NCBI RefSeq assembly: GCF_000964545.1
Contig: NZ_BBVD01000013.1
Location: forward strand, 62,001 to 126,000
DNA: 64,000 nucleotides
Origin: Comamonas thiooxydans
GTDB lineage: Bacteria; Pseudomonadota; Gammaproteobacteria; Burkholderiales; Burkholderiaceae_C
Reading direction: 5' to 3'
The translations under genes were made by a program, and so were the position numbers. Positions 36,846 to 46,022 of this stretch are shown here, piece by piece. The notes beneath the pieces are model-generated. The model did no database searches, was not told the DNA's origin, and saw only the letters and a program-made list of their open reading frames with translations. How positions within the stretch are numbered: position 1 is the stretch's first letter; every line of letters begins with the position of its first letter.

Positions 36846-38042
36846 ATGACGGAACTGGAAACATTCAAACAAGAAGTGGCGCAGTGGCTGGAGGAGAACT
36901 GTCCTGCGAGCATGCGCCGGCCCATTGTTTCAGAGGAGATGGTCTGGGGCAGCTCCAAGCTGCAGTTTCTGAACGAGGATCAGAAGCTGTGGTTCGAGCG
37001 CATGCGTGACCGTGGCTGGTTTGCACCGTCATGGCCGCGTGAATACGGCGGCGGTGGACTCTCCCCAAGGGAAGCCCGTATCCTTGACACGGAGATGGCC
37101 CGTCTTGGCTGCCGTCAGCCCCAGTACAACCTGGGCGTGTGGATGCTGGGGCCGGTTCTGGTGGAGGTGGGGACGCATGAGCAAAAGCTCGAGCATCTGG
37201 TTCCCATGATGCGCGGCGAGCAGCGCTGGTGTCAGGGCTTTTCGGAGCCCAATGCCGGCTCCGATCTGGCCAGCCTCAAGACCTCGGCCAGGCGCGTGAC
37301 GGACGAGCAGGGCGAGGCCTATATCGTCAACGGGGGCAAGATCTGGACCTCGGACGGAGACAAGGGCGACTGGATGTATGCGCTGGTGCGCACCAGCAGC
37401 GAAGGCAAGAAGCAAGACGGCATCAGCTTTTTGCTGATCGACATGAAGAGTCCCGGCGTCACGGTCAAGCCCATAGAGCTGATCAGCGGCAAGTCCAGTT
37501 TCTGTCAGGTCTTCTTCGACGATGTGCGGGTGCCTGTGCGACAGCTTGTGGGCAAGGAAGGCGAAGGCTGGTCGCTGGCCAAAAAGCTGCTCCAGCATGA
37601 GCGTGCGGCCATGTCCAAGTTCACGGAAGGTGGCGCGCCGTCGCACGATGCACTCAAGACCGCCTTGCCCTACATGGTGGACGAGCAGGGGCGGATCAGC
37701 GATGGTGCGCTGCGCGAGAAGCTGGCTGGACTGCTGATGGATGCACAGTCTTTCGCTCTGACCCATCGTCGGGTGACCGAGAAGGCTCTGGCGCGTCAGG
37801 ACGTTGCTGGCCCCTCCAGCATCATGAAGCTGGTGCAGACCGAGCAGGAAGTCGCCAAGTACGAACTGCTGGAGCAGGTGCTGGGCCTGCGCGGTCTGGG
37901 CTGGGAGGCAGGCGATGATTTCACAGCCGATGAGATCGATATAGGTCGTGCATGGCTGCGCTCCAAGAGCTACACGATTGCAGGCGGAAGTTCGGAAGTG
38001 CAGCTGAACATCATTGCCAAGCGAGTGCTGGAATTGCCTTGA
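36846..38042 (+). CDS. Acyl-CoA dehydrogenase (pair 2, canonical)
   Basis: This 398-residue acyl-CoA dehydrogenase has GFSEPNAGSDLASL at 131-144, KIWTSDGDKGDWMYA, a DVRVPVRQLVGKEGEGW segment and the C-terminal TIAGGSSEVQLNIIAKRVLELP. All the parts of a catalytic subunit are present. It is likely the partner of the subunit at 38176, which lacks the SEPxAGSD motif. It follows the MBL gene by 12 bases (GAGGAAGCC before the ATG). A dispersed repeat immediately follows its stop. Confidence 0.85.
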   Translation: MTELETFKQEVAQWLEENCPASMRRPIVSEEMVWGSSKLQFLNEDQKLWFERMRDRGWFAPSWPREYGGGGLSPREARILDTEMARLGCRQPQYNLGVWMLGPVLVEVGTHEQKLEHLVPMMRGEQRWCQGFSEPNAGSDLASLKTSARRVTDEQGEAYIVNGGKIWTSDGDKGDWMYALVRTSSEGKKQDGISFLLIDMKSPGVTVKPIELISGKSSFCQVFFDDVRVPVRQLVGKEGEGWSLAKKLLQHERAAMSKFTEGGAPSHDALKTALPYMVDEQGRISDGALREKLAGLLMDAQSFALTHRRVTEKALARQDVAGPSSIMKLVQTEQEVAKYELLEQVLGLRGLGWEAGDDFTADEIDIGRAWLRSKSYTIAGGSSEVQLNIIAKRVLELP

Positions 38043-38120
38043 CCCCCTGAGCCGCTGTGCGGCGACAGCCTCGCTGCGGGGCGACGGGGCTGCCCAGGTC
38101 CTTGCTCGCCGGCTCTGAGC
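38043..38120. repeat. GC-rich dispersed repeat, short copy inside the operon
   Basis: CCCCCTGAGCCGCTGTGCGGC, GACAGCCTCGCTGCGGGGCG and CCTTGCTCGC match the repeat at 9384-9483, but without that copy's internal hairpin. It starts directly after the stop codon of the acyl-CoA dehydrogenase gene, just as the other copy starts at a stop codon. Confidence 0.6.
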
Positions 38121-38175
38121 TGGGCAGTGCTGGTCGCACAGGCTGAGGATAACGAATTGAAATGGAGACAAGAAT

Positions 38176-39303
38176 ATGACCATGCTTTTGTCGCAAGAGC
38201 AGGAATTGCTCAAGGACAGCGCTGTTGCCTTTCTCGCGCAGGAGGCACCCGTGGCCCAGCAGCGCCGTCTGCGGGATGACAAGGTGGAGCAGGGCTTTGA
38301 TACACAACTGTGGCAGCAGATGGTGGAGATGGGGTGGCCCGTGGCAGTGCTGCCCGAGTCGCATGACGGGCTGGCTGCGGGCTATCTGGGCATGGGCACG
38401 GTGTTTGAAGCCATCGGACGAAACCTGTCGGCACAGCCGCTGCTGAGCCAGGCCGTGATCGCACCTGAGCTGCTGATTCGTGCCGGCTCCGAAGCCCAGC
38501 AGGCGCAGTGGCTGCCCCTGCTGGGCAGCGGGCAGGCCAGGCTGGCACTGGCTTTGGATGAAAAGTCCGGCCAGCATCTTTCAGCCAGATTGAGCACGGT
38601 AGCCGAGCAGACCAGCACGGGCTGGTGCCTGAGCGGTGAGAAAGCCTTTGTGATGGATGGCGTGGGCGCCAATGGCTTTGTGGTGCTGGCGGCGTCTGGC
38701 GAAGGGGCTCCCGGTTTGTGGCTGGTGCCAGCTGATGCACAAGGCGTCAGCATCAAACCCATGTGCATGATTGACAGCCGTAACATGGCCCGCGTGCAGT
38801 TCGATAAGGTGGAGCTGAGTGCTGATATGGCGTTGGTGGCCCGGCCTGCTGCTCAGGTGCTTGATGAAGTGCTGGATCGAGCCCGTGCCTGCCTGGCCGC
38901 AGAGTCTCTGGGTCTGATGCGTGAGGTGTTTGATCGTACGGTTAGCTATCTGAAGGAGCGCGTTCAGTTCGACGTGCAGATTGGCTCATTCCAGGCATTG
39001 CAGCACCGTGCTGCACGTCTGTATGTGGAGCTTGAGCTGCTGGAGAGCTGTGTGCTGGCAGCTTTCGAGGCCATTGATTCCGGTTTGGAAGCCAAGGTGC
39101 CCGAGCTGGTCAGTGCGGCCAAGGCCAAGGCATCTGACTTGTGCGAGAAGCTGTGCAACGAGGCGATCCAGTTGCATGGCGGCATCGGGGTGACCGATGA
39201 ACTGGATATTGGCCTGTTCTTCAAGCGGGCACGCGTTCTGCAACGCCTGCTGGGCGACGGTGGTTATCACCGCAACCGCTTTGCACAACTGAAAGGTTTC
39301 TGA
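38176..39303 (+). CDS. Acyl-CoA dehydrogenase-like subunit (pair 2, non-canonical)
   Basis: This 375-residue protein has the family N-terminal domain (LLSQEQELLKDSAVAFL) and C-terminal domain (VSYLKERVQFDVQIGSFQALQHRAARLYVELEL, NEAIQLHGGIGVTDELDIGLFFKRARVL). Its middle domain has ALALDEKSGQH where SEPxAGSD should be. As in known heteromeric steroid acyl-CoA dehydrogenases, it should bind FAD together with a canonical partner, here the chain at 36846. TGGAGACAAGAAT precedes the ATG. The next start (39305) overlaps its stop region. Confidence 0.82.
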   Translation: MTMLLSQEQELLKDSAVAFLAQEAPVAQQRRLRDDKVEQGFDTQLWQQMVEMGWPVAVLPESHDGLAAGYLGMGTVFEAIGRNLSAQPLLSQAVIAPELLIRAGSEAQQAQWLPLLGSGQARLALALDEKSGQHLSARLSTVAEQTSTGWCLSGEKAFVMDGVGANGFVVLAASGEGAPGLWLVPADAQGVSIKPMCMIDSRNMARVQFDKVELSADMALVARPAAQVLDEVLDRARACLAAESLGLMREVFDRTVSYLKERVQFDVQIGSFQALQHRAARLYVELELLESCVLAAFEAIDSGLEAKVPELVSAAKAKASDLCEKLCNEAIQLHGGIGVTDELDIGLFFKRARVLQRLLGDGGYHRNRFAQLKGF

Positions 39304-39304
39304 G

Positions 39305-41011
39305 ATGAGCGATGCCTTGGTTTCTATGGGTGAAAAGATCAGGAACATTCGTGCGCAGCTGACTTCGCAGGGCGCACCTTTTGAAGTGCAGCAGGTCACG
39401 CTGTCCGATGGGCGCAGCGTGGCAGCCTATCGCAATGCCTTTCAGAATCTGGCACAGGTAATTGACGCCGGCCGGGTTCATGGTGCGGCCGAGTTCATGG
39501 TCTATGGCGAGGATCGATGGACCTTTGACAGGTTCTTTGCAGCAGCCGATGCACTGGCCAGTCGTTTGCAGAAGCAGCGCGGCATCAAGCCCGGCGACCG
39601 GGTGGCGATTGCCATGCGCAACCGTCCCGAATGGGCCGTGGCTTTTGCTGCCATTGCCTTGCTTGGCGCAGTGCCGGTGCCTTTGAACAGTTTTGGCCTG
39701 AGCAGCGAGCTGATGGCCAATCTGGAGGACACCCGGCCGGTGATGCTGATCTGTGATGCGGACCGCCATGCTCGCATCAGCCAGGCCATTGCGCAGACTG
39801 CCATCAAGACGGTGGTGGTGGATGGCGAGGGGGGCGATATCAGCTGGTCGGAGTTGACCGCAGGCGGCCATGATGGATTCGTGTCGCCGCAGCTGAGTGC
39901 CGATGAGCCTGCGCTGATTCTGTTCACTTCGGGCGCCACCAGCCGGGCCAAAGGCGTGGAATCCACCCACCGCGCCGTTTGCCAGGGCATCTTCAATATT
40001 GACTTCATCGGTGCAGTGGCAGCCATGACTTCGCCGGACGCCATCGCCGCCATCATGGCGCGACAGCTGCAGCCCACGACCTTGTCGGCAGTTCCTCTGT
40101 TTCATGTCAGCGGCCTGCATGCCCAGTTGCTGGTCAGCCTGCGCCATGGTCGCCGCCTGATCTTCGTGCACCGCTGGGAGCCAGAGAAGGCGGCCGAGCT
40201 GATTCGCAAGGAAAAGGTCACGCAGTTCAATGGTGCGCCCAGCATGGTGCAGCAGCTCATTGGACTGCCCGGCTTCGAGCAGCCTGAAAGCTCTGGCAAC
40301 CTCTCCGGTGTGGGCTTTGGCGGAGCGGGCCTGCACCCGCGCCTGATCGATGAGGTGTTGGCCAAGTTCAAGGGGCGCATGTCAGGCATTGGATTTGGAC
40401 TGACCGAATCCAATGGAGTCTGCGCAGGCAGCTCGGGGCGCATGTTCGAGGCGCATCCGCGCAGCTCGGGGGTGCTGTCGCCCATCATCGAGGTACGAAT
40501 CGCAGACCTGGATGGCACAGCCTTGCCTATCGGTGAGCCCGGTGAGGTCTGGCTGCGTGGCGTGACCCTGATGGAGCGCTATTGCGGTGATGCAGAGGCC
40601 ACAGCCAAAGCCATGCAGGGCGGCTGGTTCCATACCGGAGACATAGGCGTTCTGGACGATGAAGGCTTTTTGACCATCGTCGATCGCATCAAGGACGTGA
40701 TCAACCGCAGTGGTGAAAAGATTGCTGCGGCGGAGGTCGAGGCCTGTCTGCTGCAGCATGAGGCACTGGAAGAGGCTGCTGTGTTCTCCATGCCGCATGA
40801 GGTCACGGGCGAGCAGGTCGTTGCCGTGGTGGTCGGAAAGTCCGGGAGTCAGGTGACTCCCGAGCTGCTTCGCGAGTTCGTTGCACAGCGCCTGGCGGGC
40901 TACAAGGTTCCCAGTCGGATCGTTGTGCGCGCGGAGCCTTTGCCTCGCAATCCCGCAGGCAAGATGCTCAAGGCATCGATTCGCAAGGAGTGCGCTCACC
41001 TGCTGACCTGA
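39305..41011 (+). CDS. Acyl-CoA ligase with variant P-loop
   Basis: This 568-residue adenylate-forming ligase ends the rightward operon. The P-loop reads TSGATSRAKGVESTH at 208-222, in place of the usual TSGTTGxPKG. The rest is normal: GFGLTESNGVCAG, GWFHTGDIGVLDDEGFLTIVDRIKDVINRSGEKI and NPAGKMLK with the catalytic lysine. It is a FadD3/cyclohexanecarboxylate-ligase-like class. A steroid acid is the likely substrate, complementary to the FATP-like ligase at 33962. The first codon overlaps the previous stop (TGAGATGAG). Confidence 0.82.
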   Translation: MSDALVSMGEKIRNIRAQLTSQGAPFEVQQVTLSDGRSVAAYRNAFQNLAQVIDAGRVHGAAEFMVYGEDRWTFDRFFAAADALASRLQKQRGIKPGDRVAIAMRNRPEWAVAFAAIALLGAVPVPLNSFGLSSELMANLEDTRPVMLICDADRHARISQAIAQTAIKTVVVDGEGGDISWSELTAGGHDGFVSPQLSADEPALILFTSGATSRAKGVESTHRAVCQGIFNIDFIGAVAAMTSPDAIAAIMARQLQPTTLSAVPLFHVSGLHAQLLVSLRHGRRLIFVHRWEPEKAAELIRKEKVTQFNGAPSMVQQLIGLPGFEQPESSGNLSGVGFGGAGLHPRLIDEVLAKFKGRMSGIGFGLTESNGVCAGSSGRMFEAHPRSSGVLSPIIEVRIADLDGTALPIGEPGEVWLRGVTLMERYCGDAEATAKAMQGGWFHTGDIGVLDDEGFLTIVDRIKDVINRSGEKIAAAEVEACLLQHEALEEAAVFSMPHEVTGEQVVAVVVGKSGSQVTPELLREFVAQRLAGYKVPSRIVVRAEPLPRNPAGKMLKASIRKECAHLLT

Positions 41012-41059
41012 TGCACGGAATTGGGTGGTCCTAGGACTTTCCCGATCACGCTCCGAAAG

Positions 41060-41092
41060 CCTGCTGCTGCTTCGTGCACCAGCAGGTTTTTT
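41060..41092 (+). terminator. Rho-independent terminator of the 28-41 kb operon
   Basis: CCTGCTG pairs with CAGCAGG around a 13-base loop, followed by TTTTTT. It lies about 50 bases after the ligase stop at 41011. Confidence 0.8.
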
Positions 41093-41147
41093 CATTCGGG
41101 GCGGCGCTTCAGGTGACCCATGTGGACTAGGTCGCTAGGGTCTGTCA

Positions 41148-41165
41148 GTAGTCAACTCAGACGAT
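41148..41165. promoter_or_regulatory. Imperfect operator-like dyad (site 7)
   Basis: GTAGTCA, spacer ACTC, AGACGAT: 10 of 14 half-site matches with standard spacing. It lies 128 bases before the DUF1329 gene start. Confidence 0.35.
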
Positions 41166-41292
41166 GGTTGAAGAGACCTGCTGACGCAGTATGCAACTGC
41201 CTGCAAACGGCAAAACCAATGGGGCGATGCGAGGCAATGTACCTCGTTTGTAGCACCCGCCAAAAATAAGTTCTAGAACCTAGGAGACAGAG

Positions 41293-42672
41293 ATGAAGTT
41301 TGTGACAGCCAAGACTCCACTCGCAGCGGCAGTGGGTTTGATGGTGGCGACGTCGGTATGGGCGAAGGTGCCGGCGAACGAGGCAGAACAGCTGGGCAAG
41401 GAATTGACATGCGTGGGTGCCATCAAGGCCGGCAACAAGGAAGGCACGATTCCAGAGTTCACAGGCAAATGGGTCGGTGCCCCTGCAGGCGTGGCTCATG
41501 TGCAATCCAGCGGCAAGCACCCCGTGGATCTCTATGCCGATGAAAAACCACTGTTCGTGATCACTGCGGAGAACATGGAGAAGTATGGCGACAAGCTCAG
41601 TGCTGGTCAGAAAGCCATGTTCCAGAAGTATTCCAAGACCATGCAGATTCCGGTCTACAAGGGGCATCGCGATTTCCGCTACACCGATGAGGTCTGTGCA
41701 GTGCTGAAGAAGAATGCACTGGAGTCCGAGGTCGTCGATAACGGCATGGGAATCAAGGGTAGCTTTGGTGCGATCAACTTCCCGATTCCCAAGACCGGGC
41801 AGGAAGTGATCTGGAACAACCTGCTGCCCACGCGTGCCTACACCGAGGCCATCACGCGTGACATGGCGAATGTGCTGTCGGACGGCAGCATGAGCTTTGG
41901 CCGTATGCAGAACCTGAACCTGGACATGGTCAACAAGCCTGAAATGCTTGGCAAGCCGGTCGAGGGCGTGATGGCCTATACCCGCACCAGAACGCTGGCC
42001 CCAGAGCGTGAAAAGGGCGGTGTGACCCACTCGGTGGAGCCCGTCAATTTCGGCAAGGACAAGCGCCTGGCCTGGAGCTATGACCCCGGTACACGCCGCG
42101 TGCGCCAGGTGCCCGAGTATGGCTTTGACCAGCCCATGGCTGGTACCGGCGGCAAGATGACCATCGACTCGGATCGTCTCTTCAATGGCTCGCCAGAGCG
42201 CTACAGCTGGAAGCTGCTGGGCAAGAAGGAGATGTATATCCCCGCCAACAACTACAAGATCCATCAGCCCACGGTGAAGTATGCCGACCTGCTCAAGCCC
42301 GGTCATGCCAACCCCGACTTCATGCGCTACGAGCTGCGCAGAGTCTGGGCCGTGGAAGGCACGCTGAAGGACGGTTTCCGACATGTGTATGGCAAGCGTG
42401 TGCTGTTCGTGGACGAGGACACCGGCCAGGCAGTGGCCGCGGACATGTACGACGCGCGTGGCCAGTTGTGGCAGCACGCCTTCATCAACTACTACTACTC
42501 CTTTGACATCAAGGCCTGGCATGCAGGCACGTCCTTCTATCACGACCTGAATTCCGGCGGCTACATGGGCTACAACCTTTTTCAGGAGCGTCCCCAAGGA
42601 CCCATCCTGAACAAGGGTGATCTCGTGCCCGCCATGTTCACACCAGAAGCCGCACGCAACGCGGGCAACTAA
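41293..42672 (+). CDS. DUF1329 exported protein
   Basis: This 459-residue DUF1329 protein has a clear signal peptide (MKFVTAKTPLAAAVGLMVATSVWA, cleavage after about residue 24), so it is periplasmic or outer-membrane associated. The family has a LolA-like fold suspected to bind hydrophobic ligands. GGAGACAGAG precedes the ATG. It is followed by DUF1302, and on the minus strand by RND permease and YCF48-like genes. This four-part set recurs next to catabolic genes for hydrophobic compounds. A role in moving steroids through the envelope is plausible but unproven. Confidence 0.8.
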   Translation: MKFVTAKTPLAAAVGLMVATSVWAKVPANEAEQLGKELTCVGAIKAGNKEGTIPEFTGKWVGAPAGVAHVQSSGKHPVDLYADEKPLFVITAENMEKYGDKLSAGQKAMFQKYSKTMQIPVYKGHRDFRYTDEVCAVLKKNALESEVVDNGMGIKGSFGAINFPIPKTGQEVIWNNLLPTRAYTEAITRDMANVLSDGSMSFGRMQNLNLDMVNKPEMLGKPVEGVMAYTRTRTLAPEREKGGVTHSVEPVNFGKDKRLAWSYDPGTRRVRQVPEYGFDQPMAGTGGKMTIDSDRLFNGSPERYSWKLLGKKEMYIPANNYKIHQPTVKYADLLKPGHANPDFMRYELRRVWAVEGTLKDGFRHVYGKRVLFVDEDTGQAVAADMYDARGQLWQHAFINYYYSFDIKAWHAGTSFYHDLNSGGYMGYNLFQERPQGPILNKGDLVPAMFTPEAARNAGN

Positions 42673-42695
42673 GTTTTATCAACGAGCGACTCACT

Positions 42696-44219
42696 ATGAA
42701 AAACAATATGAAGAAACTCACGCCCATCGCAGTGGCGGCACTGCTGTCCTTGGGTATGGGAGCAGTTCAGGCGGGGGAGACTGTCGAGCTGGGAGATGGC
42801 CTCAAGTTCGACTGGCGTCTGAACGTGAGCTATGGCCTGGGTGTTCGTCTGGATAACCCGTCTCCGGTGCTGAACACAGACGGCAACAACAATTTCAAGA
42901 AAGGTGCTCTGACGGCGAACCGACTGGGTGCCGTCTGGGAAAGCAAGCTGTCAAAAGGTGACAGCGGCTTTGTGCTGAATGCCAGCACCTTTTATGACGA
43001 CGTATATCACCAGCGCAACGATAACAAGGGACCGATCAGCACGGCAGGTCCCGTCAATGAGTTCAACTCTGCCGCCAAGCGCTATGGTGGCGGCTATTCG
43101 CGCCTTCTGGATACCTACGCCTACACCAGCTTCAACATGGGCGAGGCCCGCGCCACGGTACGCTTGGGCAAGCAGGTGGTGAACTGGGGCGAGTCCATGT
43201 ACTTTGCCAATATCGCTGCGGCCCAGGGACCCAGCGATGCAGCAAAGGCAGCTTCGCCTGGCGCTGAGGTCAAGGAAATCCTTCTGCCGGAAGATCAGAT
43301 CTCGGCTTCGCTGGAAGTCAGTCCCAAACTCTCGCTGCTTGGTCACTACCAGTTCGGCTTCCATGAAACGCTGCTGCCGGCTCCCGGCATGTACACCAGC
43401 ACCAGCAATGCCCTGGGTCCCGGCGCCTCCTGCCTGGGCGTCTACAACGGTGCGACCTGTCGCGGCCTGCGACGCGGTACCGACATCCGGCCCAGCAGCT
43501 CGGGTCAGTGGGGTATCGGCGGTCGCTACCGCGTCACCGACGAGACGGAAGTCGGTCTGTACTACCTGAACTACAACGACCGCACTCCATCGCTGGTCGT
43601 GAACATGAATGGTGCGATACCGACCGGCTATCAGGTTCGCTATTTCGACGACATCAAGATGCTGGGAACGACGGTCAGCACGACCTTCGGCAAGTTCTCT
43701 GCATTTGGTGAAGCCAGCTATCGAAAAGGTACGCCAGTGCTCAACGGCAATGGTGTGGCGGTGCGTGGCGATGTTGTGCAGGGCAACGTCGGCGGTATCT
43801 TCAATATCGGCCGCACCGGTATCGCGGACGACATGTCCCTGGCTGCCGAAATTTCCGGCTCTCGCGTGATCAGTGTGGCCGATGGCAGCTCTACCGATAA
43901 CCTGAGCTTCAAGACCCGCAACTCCCTGGTGGCCGGTGCGACCCTGACGCTGGGCTACCCCGGCATCTTCGAAGGCTGGGATCTGAGCATCCCCATCAGC
44001 TACCAGTCGCAACTGCGCGGCCGTTCTCTGGTTGGCACCTTCGGCGGCGGCCAGAGCGACAGCCGGTTGAGCATTGGCGCGACTTTCGTTCGCAAGAGCA
44101 ATTTCTCGATCAACGTGGCCTACATCAACTACCTGGGCAATCCTTCTGCCGATTCCCTGCGTGCACGCCCGCTGGCCGACCGCGACCAGCTGTCTGTTAC
44201 CGCCAAGTACTCGTTCTGA
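42696..44219 (+). CDS. DUF1302 outer-membrane protein
   Basis: This 507-residue DUF1302 protein has a signal peptide (MKKLTPIAVAALLSLGMGAVQA). The amphipathic beta-strand composition is rich in Gly, Tyr and Asn, and it ends in TAKYSF, a typical outer-membrane barrel C-terminus with terminal Phe. It is probably a channel for hydrophobic substrates. It lies 23 bases after the DUF1329 gene and is followed by a strong hairpin, so the two form one unit. Cysteines (SCLGVYNGATCRG) may form an extracellular loop disulfide. Confidence 0.82.
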   Translation: MKNNMKKLTPIAVAALLSLGMGAVQAGETVELGDGLKFDWRLNVSYGLGVRLDNPSPVLNTDGNNNFKKGALTANRLGAVWESKLSKGDSGFVLNASTFYDDVYHQRNDNKGPISTAGPVNEFNSAAKRYGGGYSRLLDTYAYTSFNMGEARATVRLGKQVVNWGESMYFANIAAAQGPSDAAKAASPGAEVKEILLPEDQISASLEVSPKLSLLGHYQFGFHETLLPAPGMYTSTSNALGPGASCLGVYNGATCRGLRRGTDIRPSSSGQWGIGGRYRVTDETEVGLYYLNYNDRTPSLVVNMNGAIPTGYQVRYFDDIKMLGTTVSTTFGKFSAFGEASYRKGTPVLNGNGVAVRGDVVQGNVGGIFNIGRTGIADDMSLAAEISGSRVISVADGSSTDNLSFKTRNSLVAGATLTLGYPGIFEGWDLSIPISYQSQLRGRSLVGTFGGGQSDSRLSIGATFVRKSNFSINVAYINYLGNPSADSLRARPLADRDQLSVTAKYSF

Positions 44220-44240
44220 ACCACACCAACGAGCCAACAC

Positions 44241-44270
44241 CACAAAAGCCCGGCTCTCCGGGCTTTTGTG
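44241..44270 (+). terminator. Hairpin after the DUF1329-DUF1302 unit
   Basis: A perfect 13-bp stem, CACAAAAGCCCGG, loop CTCT, CCGGGCTTTTGTG. The T-tract lies within the stem. It lies 21 bases after the DUF1302 stop. Confidence 0.75.
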
Positions 44271-44290
44271 TTTGAAAGAGGCGCAAGCGA

Positions 44291-45394
44291 ATGCAAATAC
44301 TGACCGGAAAATGGGTAACTCCTTTGGGAGCTGCAGCCCTGAGCCTGATGAGCAGTGCGGCATCAGGACAGCATCTGTTCGATGCTTTGCCTCCTTTGCC
44401 CAAGGTGGCTCCCTTGATGGCCCCCACGGAGCTGCATGGTGATACACAGGGCGATATCCGTTTCAAGTCCAGCAGCCCGTACGACCTCGATGTGCTGCTC
44501 AGTCAGCCTGCCAGGGCAGAGGCAACCATGGGTATGGGAAAGCTGTTCCTGCCCAAGGGGGCCAGCGAAAAGAAGCAGGTACCGGCCATGGTTGTCCTGC
44601 CAGGTGGCGCGGGGGCCATTCCCGGGCGCGAGAGCGAAACGGCCCAGATGCTGGCCGACAACGGCATAGCTGCGCTGTTGGTTGATAACTTCAAGCCGCG
44701 TGGCATCAGCGAAGACATGCCTTATGCGCTCAAGATCATGGGTACCTCCGAGTTCGATGCCGTGGCCGATGCCTATGCCGCCCTCAAGGCCTTGAACAAG
44801 CACCCGGCCATCGATGGCTGGCGTATCGGGGTGATGGGATTTTCCAAAGGCGGAATTGCGGCACGCATGAGCCTGGATGCGCGCATTCGTGACAAGCTGG
44901 CGCCTTTCATTCAGCCCTTTGCCTTGCATGTGGACTTTTACGGGCCTTGCTATGCGCTGCTGCAGTCACGCAAAACCACGGGTTCGCCTTTGCTCAGCTT
45001 CAGAGCGGGGGAGGATGCATCGAATGATCTGGTGGCCTGTGCGCAGCAGGAAAAAATCCTGCGTGAGGCGGGCTCCGAGGTCAGTACGGTGGTTTATGCC
45101 AGAGCAGGCCATGATTGGGAAAGCGACAAGCCACGAGAGATGACGAACCGCCCCTATCTGTCCGGCTGCACGATAGAGTTCAATGACAAGGACTTTCCCG
45201 TCCTCAATGGCCAGCCGCTGATTCCCGCCGGGGTCCAGTCCGATCGCCAGACCCGCTACAGGATTCGGGTGCAGAGCGGCAAGGCTCTGGGGGACTGCGT
45301 CAAGGTGGGCTATATCGCCGGACGCGATGAAACCGCACGCAGTCTGGCCGGCAAGCAGTTGCTGCAGTTTCTCAAGGTAAAGTTCGAGCAGTAG
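44291..45394 (+). CDS. Exported alpha/beta hydrolase (dienelactone hydrolase-like)
   Basis: This 367-residue alpha/beta hydrolase has an N-terminal signal-like segment (TPLGAAALSLMSSAASGQ). The core has VVLPGGAGAIPGRE, the nucleophile elbow GVMGFSKGGIAA (Ser in GFSKG) and a late AGHDW His. The C-terminal 70 residues have two cysteines (SGCTIEF, GDCVKVGY). The family includes dienelactone hydrolases and esterases. Periplasmic ester or lactone hydrolysis, for example of steroid esters, would fit the envelope context. The substrate is not known. It has its own terminator at 45417. Confidence 0.72.
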   Translation: MQILTGKWVTPLGAAALSLMSSAASGQHLFDALPPLPKVAPLMAPTELHGDTQGDIRFKSSSPYDLDVLLSQPARAEATMGMGKLFLPKGASEKKQVPAMVVLPGGAGAIPGRESETAQMLADNGIAALLVDNFKPRGISEDMPYALKIMGTSEFDAVADAYAALKALNKHPAIDGWRIGVMGFSKGGIAARMSLDARIRDKLAPFIQPFALHVDFYGPCYALLQSRKTTGSPLLSFRAGEDASNDLVACAQQEKILREAGSEVSTVVYARAGHDWESDKPREMTNRPYLSGCTIEFNDKDFPVLNGQPLIPAGVQSDRQTRYRIRVQSGKALGDCVKVGYIAGRDETARSLAGKQLLQFLKVKFEQ

Positions 45395-45416
45395 ACAGGA
45401 CTCGGCGGAAAAGCAG

Positions 45417-45441
45417 AAGGCCAGCAAATGCTGGCCTTTTT
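45417..45441 (+). terminator. Rho-independent terminator
   Basis: AAGGCCAGC, loop AAAT, GCTGGCCTT, and a T-run (TTTTT). It lies 22 bases after the hydrolase stop at 45394. Confidence 0.85.
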
Positions 45442-45516
45442 CACGTGTCAAATTTGCCCGAAGTTCTTTTTTGATGGAGCGTAGGCTTCTGTCAATTGAG
45501 TCGTCCGGAAGCAGAA

Positions 45517-45543
45517 AAGCCGCGCAGCGTGGCCGCGCGGCTT
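45517..45543 (-). terminator. Terminator-like hairpin for the leftward RND unit
   Basis: AAGCCGCGC and GCGCGGCTT pair around a 9-base loop, with TTTT after the stem on the minus strand. It lies just past the SnoaL-like gene stop at 45564. Confidence 0.65.
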
Positions 45544-45563
45544 GATTGATGGAGTGTGGCTGC

Positions 45564-46022
45564 TCAGGTGCCGGGCTGCAGCACGGAGCGCTCACCGATC
45601 TCAAGCAACATGGTCATGCTGCGCTTCTGGATGCGCCAGCCTTCGGGCAGCCTTACCCATTCGTCTTCATAGAAACCAATGGCGTCGTAGCGCAGATGAC
45701 TGCGCTCGCCCAGTCCCTGATGCGCGGCTCGCACCTGAATCCTGCTGAGCGGGCGCTGCGGGTCGGCTGCATCGACTTCCAGATTGCCCAGCAGATGCTG
45801 GGTGGGGCCGCAGCCGTCAAGATGGGTGCTGATCATGCGGCGGACCTTGGCGACCCCTTCGCAGATGTAGTTGCCACCGTAGACCGTGGTGCAGTCAGGT
45901 GTGAACACCTGCTGCAGCAAGTCCCAGTTGCGGGTGTCGCAGGCCGTGGCGTAGCGGGTCAGGGTCTGGGTCAGAGCATGTTCAAGAAGAACCTGCTCCA
46001 GCGTGCTTGCTGCGGTCTGCAT
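45564..46022 (-). CDS. SnoaL-like domain protein
   Basis: This protein of about 152 residues has the SnoaL_4/NTF2-like fold pattern: an N-terminal helix with LTRYATACDTRNWDLLQQVFTPDCTTVYGGN, then strands and a closing WRIQKRSMTMLLEIGE. Related proteins include dehydratase-like and ring-hydroxylating-dioxygenase-beta-like chains. Its start overlaps the stop of the RND gene, so they are co-translated. A steroid-binding or isomerase-like role is possible but unproven. Confidence 0.7.
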   Translation of the reverse strand: MQTAASTLEQVLLEHALTQTLTRYATACDTRNWDLLQQVFTPDCTTVYGGNYICEGVAKVRRMISTHLDGCGPTQHLLGNLEVDAADPQRPLSRIQVRAAHQGLGERSHLRYDAIGFYEDEWVRLPEGWRIQKRSMTMLLEIGERSVLQPGT

